This document shows, one piece after another, positions 57,300 through 64,000 of a stretch of DNA of 64,000 bases. The stretch spans positions 25,815 through 89,814 of the forward strand of contig NZ_CACSLH010000011.1 in the NCBI RefSeq assembly GCF_902706605.1. Reading direction: 5' to 3'. Position numbers and translations under genes: made by a program. The stretch is from Enterococcus sp. CSURQ0835. Its GTDB lineage: Bacteria > Bacillota > Bacilli > Lactobacillales > Enterococcaceae. Within the stretch, counting starts at the first letter, position 1; each line of letters begins with the position of its first letter. The notes beneath the pieces were generated by a model. That model saw only the letters and a program-made list of their open reading frames with translations. It was not told where the DNA came from and made no database searches.

Positions 57300-58316
57300 T
57301 CAATCCTCAATTTGTTTTTTTACACTCTCACGAATAATTAATTTTGTTTGGAATATTTTATTCGGAATTCGCTGCGCCGGGAAATTAATCGCATCCACTA
57401 AAAACTTCGCCGCAGAAAAGCCGATCTCAAAACTTGGTTGAAAAACAGTCGTCAAAGGCGGTACCATGTATTGGCTTACTTCCAATCCATCAAAGCCAAC
57501 CACTGAAATATCGTCAGGCACTTTTTTACCACTTTCGTAAATCGCTTGGTAACAACCAATCGCCATTTCATCATTCCCACAAAAAATCGCAGTGATCTCA
57601 GGATTTTTCAAAACTTTTTTTGCGGCTTGGTACCCACCTGCGATCGTTAATGCTCCCGAGCCGACATAACTTTCTTTAAACGGTAACTGCTGCTCTTTGA
57701 CTACTTGGCGATAAGCATTGACTCGCTCTGTCAATTGATAATAGCCAGCATTTTCTTTGAGCATCCCAATATAGCGGTGACCAGCAGCCGCTAACATCCG
57801 AACGACTTGTTGGGCTCCTTCGTATTCTTCCACGAGCAATTGGCCCCAATCTCGCTCATTTAATCCCCGATCGATCAAAACGATCGGGTGCTGCCGGTAA
57901 AAATCACTGTCCAATGCATGCTCTTGATCCAATTGATGAGGCGTTGCCAGCAAGATCCCATCGACTGAACGATGAGAAAGTTCATTTAAATAACGTTTTT
58001 CTTGTTCTTTATCATGCCGTGAATTACATAAAATAATCATATAGCCCAGTGGATTCAAATAACTTTCGACCCCTTCGATCACTTTTGAAAAAAAAGAATC
58101 CGTCACATCTGGTATGATCATGCCAATCGTTTTAGAATGCCGATTGATCAAATTGGCCGCAAAAAAATCCGGCTTGTAATGGTATTCTTCCACGATCGCC
58201 AACACTTTGCGCCGCGTTTTTTCACTAAAACGGCTGCCTTTGTTGTTTAAAATTTGCGAGACGGTCGTCACTGACACCCCCGCTTTTTCCGCAATTTCTT
58301 TGATCGTGATTTTCAT
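57300..58316 (-). CDS. LacI family transcriptional regulator of nucleoside genes
   Basis: 338 residues. The helix-turn-helix ITIKEIAEKAGVSVTTVSQILN is at the N-terminus, then the hinge (NLINRHSKTIGMIIPD) and a periplasmic-binding-like domain with ILIDRG-type IVLIDRGLNE and VVGFDGLEVSQY. This resembles RbsR/CytR types. It lies directly before pdp in the same direction. It probably senses a nucleoside or sugar phosphate, but the effector is not known. GGAGGAGGGG precedes the ATG. Confidence 0.88.
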   Translation of the reverse strand: MKITIKEIAEKAGVSVTTVSQILNNKGSRFSEKTRRKVLAIVEEYHYKPDFFAANLINRHSKTIGMIIPDVTDSFFSKVIEGVESYLNPLGYMIILCNSRHDKEQEKRYLNELSHRSVDGILLATPHQLDQEHALDSDFYRQHPIVLIDRGLNERDWGQLLVEEYEGAQQVVRMLAAAGHRYIGMLKENAGYYQLTERVNAYRQVVKEQQLPFKESYVGSGALTIAGGYQAAKKVLKNPEITAIFCGNDEMAIGCYQAIYESGKKVPDDISVVGFDGLEVSQYMVPPLTTVFQPSFEIGFSAAKFLVDAINFPAQRIPNKIFQTKLIIRESVKKQIED

Positions 58317-58340
58317 GGTGCCCCTCCTCCATTTTTTTCT

Positions 58341-58366
58341 AGTGTAGCAAAGGCTAGATTAATCTA
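58341..58366 (-). promoter_or_regulatory. Promoter of the LacI gene with a palindrome in the spacer
   Basis: TGC-TACACT (58349-58341, minus) is an extended -10. TAGATTAATCTA (58355-58366) is a perfect 12 bp palindrome in the spacer and could be an operator, though it lacks the CG centre. Confidence 0.4.
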
Positions 58367-58431
58367 AAAGTAACTTTAAGTGAGTAAAGGATTAAAAAAT
58401 AGCTTACCTCACAGCTGCTTGATAAAAATTT

Positions 58432-58472
58432 AAAAAAAATAAGTAGTTAAACATAAGGCATTCAACTACTTA
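58432..58472 (-). terminator. Second terminator in tandem after ybxB
   Basis: AAGTAGTT (58441-58448) pairs with AACTACTT (58464-58471). Eight T follow on the minus strand (A run 58432-58439). Confidence 0.75.
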
Positions 58473-58527
58473 GGTTCGCCACCAACTAAAAGCTAAGTGA
58501 CTTTAGTTTGATCAACATTCACCTAAA

Positions 58528-58587
58528 ACAAAAATAAGCCAGCACGTTTCAGCCGTTAATCGACTGAAAAGTACTGGCTTATTTTTT
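58528..58587. terminator. Terminator after the methyltransferase gene
   Basis: AATAAGCCAG pairs with CTGGCTTATT (58574-58583), with GTTTCAG/CTGAAA inside and A/T runs on both flanks. Confidence 0.85.
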
Positions 58588-59185
58588 ATTCTTTCACACT
58601 TTTTAAAATGTAATAGCCTTTGTCTTTTGAAACGATTGCTACATTGCCAAATGTCTCGGCCATTTTCTTTTTCGCACTGGGAGCACCTTGTTTTTTCTGA
58701 ATCACCACAGTCAATGTGCCGCCGGTTTTCAGTCGTGACTCAGCCCCAGTCAAAATCTCGTGAACGACTTGTTTGCCCGCCCGAATCGGTGGATTGCTGA
58801 TAATCGCCGCATATTCTGTTTGATGCAGTGTCTCATAAAGATTGGACTGGTGGATATCAGCTGTAATCTGATTGCGTCTCGCATTGCCTTGTGCTAGATC
58901 CACCGCGCGCTGATTGATATCGATCAACTCGACTGGATGATTTCCAGCTGCTGCCAGCGCTAGCCCGATCGGACCGTAGCCGCAACCGACATCTAGTAAA
59001 GTTCCCGCTGGTAGCTCTTCAAAACTGAAGTGCTCGATCAACACACGTGAGCCATAGTCCACTGTGTTACGAGAAAAAACGCCGCTGTCAGTCACAAACT
59101 GAAAATTTTTTCCGCGTAAGGCAAATGACCACGCTTCAAAGTCGTGGGGTGTCTCAGGATTTTCGGTGTAGTAGTGATTTGTCAT
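58586..59185 (-). CDS. Class I SAM-dependent methyltransferase, YbxB/RsmC-like
   Basis: The start is the ATG at 59185 after GGAG; an in-frame TTG at 59197 overlaps that site. 199 residues. SAM-binding LLDVGCGYGPIGLAL is at about 57-72, and the catalytic NPP motif is in IISNPPIRAGK. This matches the RsmC C-terminal type, single-domain as in YbxB. It probably methylates a guanine in 16S rRNA. It starts one base after the SGNH gene's stop codon. Confidence 0.9.
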   Translation of the reverse strand: MTNHYYTENPETPHDFEAWSFALRGKNFQFVTDSGVFSRNTVDYGSRVLIEHFSFEELPAGTLLDVGCGYGPIGLALAAAGNHPVELIDINQRAVDLAQGNARRNQITADIHQSNLYETLHQTEYAAIISNPPIRAGKQVVHEILTGAESRLKTGGTLTVVIQKKQGAPSAKKKMAETFGNVAIVSKDKGYYILKSVKE

Positions 59186-59186
59186 A

Positions 59187-59762
59187 TTATTCTCCAATTA
59201 ATTTGTTTTGAATATCGCGCGCGATCAAGCTGCCGATAAATTGGTAGCCTTCATCAGAAGGGTGAAGTCCGTCATTTTGCAAAAATTCATTAGGTGCTGG
59301 GTATTGTGTCATATGGTGATACAAATCGATGCTCCAGACGCCTTTTTCTTTGGCGACCTTCTTCGCTTCTTGAGCATAGGCTTGCTGCCGCGCATTATCC
59401 GCAATTGTTTTGATCGCCGTATTGACATAGGTTGGTGTTAAGACGATCGTTTTTTCTGGATCTAGCTGGTCGAGCATGGTAGCTAAATTTTGCCCAAACT
59501 CTTCTTTGGTCGCTTTTTGTTTGACGGCATCATTGTCACCAAATAAGATCACGACAAAATCCCCATGTTCACTGACCACATCTTTGATCCGTTTCACGCC
59601 ATCTGCTGAGCCTTCACCACGTCGGCCAAGGTTTACCACCGTGTAATCTGGATAGCCCATGCTCTTTAGCGTATCTGTGACGACGTTGTCCAAGTAATCA
59701 CTCGTGTCACCATTGCGTAAACCGGCCATCAAACTGTCACCAAATAAAACAATTTTTTTCAT
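59187..59762 (-). CDS. SGNH/GDSL hydrolase
   Basis: The start is the ATG at 59762 behind AAGGAGAG. 191 residues. Block I is IVLFGDSLMAG (Ser), block III GDNDAV (Asn), and block V NDGLHPSDEGY (Asp and His). It has no signal peptide, so it is an intracellular esterase or lipase-like enzyme; the substrate is unknown. Read together with the methyltransferase gene. Confidence 0.92.
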   Translation of the reverse strand: MKKIVLFGDSLMAGLRNGDTSDYLDNVVTDTLKSMGYPDYTVVNLGRRGEGSADGVKRIKDVVSEHGDFVVILFGDNDAVKQKATKEEFGQNLATMLDQLDPEKTIVLTPTYVNTAIKTIADNARQQAYAQEAKKVAKEKGVWSIDLYHHMTQYPAPNEFLQNDGLHPSDEGYQFIGSLIARDIQNKLIGE

Positions 59763-59971
59763 ACGAACTCTCTCCTTCATGTTTTCTCATTTTCTATCAT
59801 ACCACGCTGACATTTTTTTACGAACATTTGCGGTTGACAGACTTTTGTTTTCTAAGAAATGCATAAAACTCACGCAATTTTAATAGCCATCATGAGTACT
59901 TTTCAGCTAAAATGACCTATATTGAAGCATTTTATGCTAAAATAAGCGCAGTTACGTGAAGGAGGCGCCTT

Positions 59972-60895
59972 ATGAACGAGCGCATGAACTACTATAAGAT
60001 CTCGCGAGAACAATGGCAAGACTTTTATACCGAGGGCAACACCCCGCTGACTCAAGCCGAATTAGATAGTATCAAAAGTTTGAATGATCGGATCTCCATG
60101 AAAGATGTGGCCGATGTCTACATTCCATTGTGTCACTTGATCCATCTTTATATGAAAGAATTCGAATCGCTGACTTTGAGTAAAGGTTTGTTCTTACATA
60201 AATATGTTAAGATGCCACCTTTTATCATCGGGATCGCCGGCAGTGTCGCGGTAGGAAAAAGTACCACAGCGCGCCTCTTGCAAACTTTGCTAGATCGTCT
60301 GTTCAAGCATCGCACCGTTCAACTCATCACGACTGATGGCTTTTTATACCCGAATAAAGTCTTAGAAGCCCGCGGGATCATGGACCGGAAAGGGTTTCCT
60401 GAAAGTTATGATATGGAAAAGCTGATCGACTTTTTAAATGAAGTCAAATCCGGTAAAGAAACGACGCAACTTCCCATTTACTCGCACAATGTTTACGATA
60501 TCATTGAAGATCAATATCAAACGATTGAATCCCCTGACATTTTGATCGTTGAAGGCATCAATACATTACAGTTGCCAGCTAATCAACAAATCTATGTCAG
60601 TGACTTTTTTGATTTTTCCATCTTCGTTGATGCGAAGCCGGCTCTGATCGAAAAATGGTACTTGGAACGCTTCGAAGCTTTACTGGATACTGCTTTTTTA
60701 GATCCTGATAATTATTATTACCAATATGCGATCGGGGACCGCCAAAAAGCCATTGCAATGGCTGAAAGTGTCTGGCAAAACGTCAATCTAAAAAATTTAG
60801 AAGAGTATATCTTGCCAACCCGCGGCCGAGCTGATATCATCTTGCACAAAGCAAAACATCACATCATTGATGAAATTTATTTACGCAAATACTAG
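59972..60895 (+). CDS. coaA: Pantothenate kinase type I
   Basis: 307 residues. Walker [17 protein letters not shown] is at about 88-103, followed by [11 protein letters not shown] and [11 protein letters not shown]. It makes 4'-phosphopantothenate, the first step of CoA synthesis. This is the CoaA-type, feedback-inhibited enzyme. GAAGGAGG precedes the ATG. It is 56 bases before guaA and may be read together with it. Confidence 0.96.
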   Translation: MNERMNYYKISREQWQDFYTEGNTPLTQAELDSIKSLNDRISMKDVADVYIPLCHLIHLYMKEFESLTLSKGLFLHKYVKMPPFIIGIAGSVAVGKSTTARLLQTLLDRLFKHRTVQLITTDGFLYPNKVLEARGIMDRKGFPESYDMEKLIDFLNEVKSGKETTQLPIYSHNVYDIIEDQYQTIESPDILIVEGINTLQLPANQQIYVSDFFDFSIFVDAKPALIEKWYLERFEALLDTAFLDPDNYYYQYAIGDRQKAIAMAESVWQNVNLKNLEEYILPTRGRADIILHKAKHHIIDEIYLRKY

Positions 60896-60951
60896 CCTAC
60901 AAAGAAAGGTCACTTTCTTTTAGAAATAAAAAAGGAATAGAGGTAATCATT

Positions 60952-62520
60952 TTGACAAACGTTGCCAACGAGCTGACAAACGTTGAAAAAATCATCGTAC
61001 TTGATTATGGTAGCCAATACAACCAATTGATCACACGCCGCATTCGAGAATTTGGCGTCTTCTCTGAACTACTGAGTCACCGGATCACCGCCGAAGAAGT
61101 CAAAGCCATGAACCCGAAAGGCATCATCTTATCCGGCGGACCTAACAGTGTCTATGACAAAGACGCTTTTTCCATCGATCCTGAGATCTTAAAACTAGGG
61201 ATCCCGGTTTTAGGCATTTGTTACGGCATGCAGTTGATCACGTTCAATCTCGGCGGCAAAGTTGAACCCGCGAAAAATCGGGAATACGGTAAAGCAACTT
61301 TAGAAGTCATGACAGACGATGCAGTTTTATTCAAAGGTACGCCGAAAGAACAAACCGTTTGGATGAGCCACGGCGATTTAGTTACGGAAGTCCCAACTGG
61401 CTTTGAAACAGTCGGCACTAGCCAAGACTGCCCAATCGCTGCGATTCAAAACACCGACAGCAATATTTTCGGAATCCAATTCCACGCTGAAGTCCGCAAC
61501 TCTGAATACGGAAATGAACTTTTACGTCACTTTGCTTTTGATGTTTGTCATTGCACGGGTGACTGGAGCATGGATAACTTCATTGACATGCAAATCGAAA
61601 AAATTCGTGAAGAAGTCGGCGATAAAAAAGTCTTGCTTGGCCTATCTGGGGGTGTTGATTCATCCGTCGTAGGGGTCTTATTGCAAAAAGCAATTGGGGA
61701 CCAACTGACTTCGATCTTCGTTGACCACGGGTTGTTACGTAAATACGAAGCCGAACAAGTGATGGATACACTAGGCGGTAAATTTGGCTTGAACATCATC
61801 AAAGTCGATGCTAAAGATCGTTTCTTAGGTAAATTAGCTGGAGTTTCTGATCCTGAACAAAAACGTAAGATCATCGGAAACGAATTTGTTTACTTATTTG
61901 ACGATGAAGCTACCAAGCTTGCTGGTAAAGAAGGCATCAGCTTCTTAGCTCAAGGTACGCTATATACCGATGTCATCGAATCTGGTACTGAAACAGCTCA
62001 AACGATTAAATCCCACCACAACGTTGGCGGATTGCCAGAAGACATGCAATTCAAATTGATCGAACCATTAAATACTTTGTTCAAAGATGAAGTTCGCGCA
62101 CTTGGAACGCAACTAGGCATGCCAGATGAAATCGTTTGGCGTCAACCATTCCCAGGCCCAGGCCTTGGCATTCGTGTCCTTGGTGAAATCACCGAAGAAA
62201 AACTGCAAGTCGTGCGGGATTCTGATTACATCTTACGAGAAGAAATCGCGGCAGCTGGTCTTGACCGTGACATTTGGCAGTACTTCACTGTCTTACCAGG
62301 CATCCGTTCTGTTGGTGTGATGGGTGATGGCCGGACTTACGACTACACAGTTGGTATCCGGGCGGTGACTTCAATCGATGGAATGACTGCCGATTTTGCC
62401 CGCATTCCGTGGGACGTCTTGCAAAAAATCTCTGTTCGGATCGTAAACGAAGTCGATCACGTCAACCGGATCGTGTATGATATTACAAGCAAGCCACCAG
62501 CAACGGTGGAGTGGGAATAA
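60952..62520 (+). CDS. guaA: GMP synthase (glutamine-hydrolysing)
   Basis: 522 residues. The start is TTG at 60952 behind AGAGGT. The glutaminase domain has GICYGMQ (catalytic Cys) and FQFHAEV-type [13 protein letters not shown] (His, Glu). The ATP-pyrophosphatase has [12 protein letters not shown]. The C-terminal dimerisation domain ends [12 protein letters not shown]. It turns XMP to GMP. The 3' end of guaA is a well-known integration site for mobile elements. Confidence 0.98.
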   Translation: MTNVANELTNVEKIIVLDYGSQYNQLITRRIREFGVFSELLSHRITAEEVKAMNPKGIILSGGPNSVYDKDAFSIDPEILKLGIPVLGICYGMQLITFNLGGKVEPAKNREYGKATLEVMTDDAVLFKGTPKEQTVWMSHGDLVTEVPTGFETVGTSQDCPIAAIQNTDSNIFGIQFHAEVRNSEYGNELLRHFAFDVCHCTGDWSMDNFIDMQIEKIREEVGDKKVLLGLSGGVDSSVVGVLLQKAIGDQLTSIFVDHGLLRKYEAEQVMDTLGGKFGLNIIKVDAKDRFLGKLAGVSDPEQKRKIIGNEFVYLFDDEATKLAGKEGISFLAQGTLYTDVIESGTETAQTIKSHHNVGGLPEDMQFKLIEPLNTLFKDEVRALGTQLGMPDEIVWRQPFPGPGLGIRVLGEITEEKLQVVRDSDYILREEIAAAGLDRDIWQYFTVLPGIRSVGVMGDGRTYDYTVGIRAVTSIDGMTADFARIPWDVLQKISVRIVNEVDHVNRIVYDITSKPPATVEWE

Positions 62521-62640
62521 TTAACAACCCCAAAAAGGCTTGGTTATGCAGATTTGACTGTTTCTAAATTGTTATAAAAGCTATGAAATAGTACTAAAAA
62601 TAAATAGTTCCCCGCCAAAAACCCCGCCAAGCCAAACTGG
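62521..62640. other. AT-rich junction after guaA, possible attachment region
   Basis: After the guaA stop comes an AT-rich stretch with CCCCGCC occurring twice, 12 bases apart (62612-62618 and 62624-62630). GCGGGGAGC lies near the truncated end of the adhesin gene (about 62735). The guaA 3' end is used by many integrases. No integrase lies in the window, so this is only a candidate site. Confidence 0.4.
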
Positions 62641-62700
62641 AAAACTCATTGTTATAGCAGTGATTTGAGATAATCATTTGCTTATAGCAATGAGTTTTTT
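62641..62700. terminator. Terminator after guaA
   Basis: AAAACTCATTG (62641-62651) pairs with CAATGAGTTTT (62688-62698), with TATAG/TATA extension. A T run follows on the plus strand. Confidence 0.75.
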
Positions 62701-62723
62701 TGTTTGCTGACGGTAGAATGTTC

Positions 62724-63869
62724 TCATTCTATCTTGCTCCCCGCTAACACATATGGCTCAGGTACGTTAATTTCAGTTGCTTTAACTTTAACCCCTGCTT
62801 CAACGTCTTTGATATTAATTTCACCTTTATCGTCCGTCTTTGCTTTACGGTCAGTAGGTGAACCTTTTCCTGTGAACTGAATATCAAATTCTGTTCCGGG
62901 TACCGCTTTGTTTGTCTCAGCGTCAACCTTCTTGATTTTGATATCCCCTGTATCCGGATCTGGCTCAGGGTCAGGTGGTGGCGTTTCTCCTTTAATGTGT
63001 ACATTAAAACCCCACATAGCCGGGTCTTTAATACTAGGAACCCAAACACGTTGTGAATTAGGTTTTTCTAACGCAATAGGGGAACCGTTAGCATATCCAC
63101 GTTTAAATGTTAAAGTTCCTTGACCTGGTGAGTCTGATTTAGGTTTAATTGTTAATGTATACCCATCCGGACTAATCAAATAATCTAAATTTGCTGAATT
63201 TTGATGTAATGTTTCAAAAGCATGTAAATCCATGTCCGATTTTAACTCAGTATTTTGGTCTTTAGGGATTTCAATAGTTTGTTTATCAAGATTAGGAGTT
63301 TTATCATACTCAGCTAAACCACGATTAATTTGGTCACGTAAAGGTGCGAAAGGTTGTCCTTCTAAAGTGTCTACAGTAATACCAAAAGGTAACCCTTCCC
63401 AAATATACGCCTGTGTTGCCATACGTTGAAACTCTGTAGGTGTTGCTCCGAAAATAAAGTGAGTACGCCATAGACAAGAAGCTAACTGAACGTTCCGTGG
63501 AATATCATTAGCATCTACTGCTTGGTATCCTGGGTTAGTTGCCCCGGGTGCAGATACTGTAGGGTCAGCACAAAATGTAATCATATCCGCTTCTCCGTTT
63601 GTTCCATCAGGACGGAATGCCATTTGAGCACTATACGCTTGCCATGGTGCGCCGCTCTTAGTACCCACAAAATGGTGTTTACCCGCTTCATTAAAATAGA
63701 TCGTTCCTGTTTCTCCCGGCTTCATTTTTAAAGTTGCTTTAGATTTAAAATCGTCATCCTTTGCCGCATTAGCGTCAGAACTCCCTAAACTTAACGCACC
63801 AAAGCCTAGAGCCGATAACGCCGCTACACTAAGGATTGTCTTCTTCATTTGTTTTGAAGTCTTAATCAT
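62724..63869 (-). CDS. Truncated surface adhesin with thioester (TQXA) and partial SpaA domain
   Basis: 381 residues. A signal peptide (about 1-36) is followed by a domain with MITFCADP (Cys100) and MATQAYIWEG (Gln153). This is the Cys/Gln pair of thioester adhesion domains (TQXA), which bind host surfaces covalently. A middle domain, a Pro/Asp/Glu linker (about 297-308) and a SpaA/CnaB-like domain (DIKIKKVDAETNK ... VKATEINVPEPY) follow. The protein stops right after that: the last strand with the Asn or Asp isopeptide partner, the stalk and the LPXTG anchor are missing. AAGGAGT precedes the ATG. Base use is more AT-rich than the core genes. As it stands it would be secreted rather than anchored. 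Confidence 0.85.
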   Translation of the reverse strand: MIKTSKQMKKTILSVAALSALGFGALSLGSSDANAAKDDDFKSKATLKMKPGETGTIYFNEAGKHHFVGTKSGAPWQAYSAQMAFRPDGTNGEADMITFCADPTVSAPGATNPGYQAVDANDIPRNVQLASCLWRTHFIFGATPTEFQRMATQAYIWEGLPFGITVDTLEGQPFAPLRDQINRGLAEYDKTPNLDKQTIEIPKDQNTELKSDMDLHAFETLHQNSANLDYLISPDGYTLTIKPKSDSPGQGTLTFKRGYANGSPIALEKPNSQRVWVPSIKDPAMWGFNVHIKGETPPPDPEPDPDTGDIKIKKVDAETNKAVPGTEFDIQFTGKGSPTDRKAKTDDKGEINIKDVEAGVKVKATEINVPEPYVLAGSKIE

Positions 63870-64000
63870 GTGTTACTCCTTGTATATTGTATTTAGGGTT
63901 TTAATCTTCACGATTTGTAAGGACAACCCTATGAACCTGTGTTATTAAATTTGGTATTACCTCAGTAGCTCTGAGATAATATAGATAAGGATTGAGAGGT
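63870..64000 (-). promoter_or_regulatory. Upstream region of the adhesin gene
   Basis: The minus strand gives TACAAT a short way before the ribosome site AAGGAGT and AT-rich DNA before that. CTCAG/CTGAG (63961-63975) is a small hairpin. No other gene is visible up to the edge. Confidence 0.4.

Overview
The window looks like chromosomal DNA of a low-to-moderate GC Gram-positive lactic acid bacterium, most likely Enterococcus or a close relative in the Enterococcaceae. The evidence is gene order and protein character: prkC-stp-rsmB-fmt-def-priA, rpoZ-gmk-yicC, mutSL preceded by ylbF- and ymdB-type genes, and an ECF-type ThiT and BioY. Most genes lie on the minus strand. No tRNA, rRNA, CRISPR array or transposase was seen.

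Layout. (1) 0-0.4 kb: end of a DUF1659/DUF2922 pair on the plus strand. (2) 0.4-12.9 kb: housekeeping genes on the minus strand (PASTA kinase/phosphatase, translation initiation and rRNA modification, PriA, RpoZ, Gmk, YicC, YdbC-like protein, patatin). A tandem 99-100 bp repeat lies just upstream of priA. (3) 13-20 kb: sortase, an unrecognised conserved-looking protein, a TPP-riboswitch thiT, a second copy of the 99 bp repeat, a low-molecular-weight phosphatase, a 2-hydroxyacid dehydrogenase, a TetR regulator and ruvAB. (4) 20-31.5 kb: msrB, maf, mutL, mutS, ylbF-like, ymdB, T-box-brnQ, a HAD phosphatase, a frameshifted DNA alkylation-repair gene and rpsD with a structured leader. (5) 31.5-41.7 kb: a CPBP protein, bioY with a BirA-like operator, and an eight-gene sugar operon (PRD regulator, PTS IIA/IIB/IIC, class II aldolase, D-lyxose isomerase, aldose epimerase, xylulokinase), then an aldo-keto reductase. 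(6) 41.7-46.8 kb: a cluster of DnaA-box-like 9-mers, a DUF1054 gene behind a promoter/structured RNA/terminator leader, a VTT membrane protein, an esterase, an acyltransferase and an Fe-alcohol dehydrogenase. (7) 46.9-58.3 kb: a complete nucleoside salvage locus (LacI regulator, pdp, deoC, cdd, BMP lipoprotein, ABC transporter, deoB, two purine nucleoside phosphorylases). (8) 58.4-62.5 kb: a methyltransferase, an SGNH hydrolase, coaA and guaA. (9) 62.5-64 kb: a junction after guaA, a classic integration site, followed by an AT-richer adhesin gene with a Cys-Gln thioester (TQXA) domain whose C-terminus is cut short.

How the parts work together. The nucleoside locus imports nucleosides (BmpA plus ABC ATPase and two permeases), splits them (Pdp, PunA, DeoD), deaminates cytidine (Cdd) and sends the pentose phosphate to glycolysis (DeoB, DeoC). 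The sugar operon appears to feed a ketose or pentose into central metabolism. Its mixture of a PTS with a free-sugar isomerase and kinase is unusual. Several units carry recognisable RNA or operator control: TPP riboswitch (thiT), isoleucine-type T-box (brnQ), S4-type leader (rpsD), BirA-like operator (bioY), cre-like site (sugar operon) and LacI-type palindrome (pdp).

The most interesting items are the dispersed 99 bp repeat that supplies Shine-Dalgarno sequences, the unassigned RNA leader at 42.63-42.81 kb, the DnaA-box cluster at 41.80-41.98 kb, the sugar operon, and the truncated thioester adhesin at the guaA junction.
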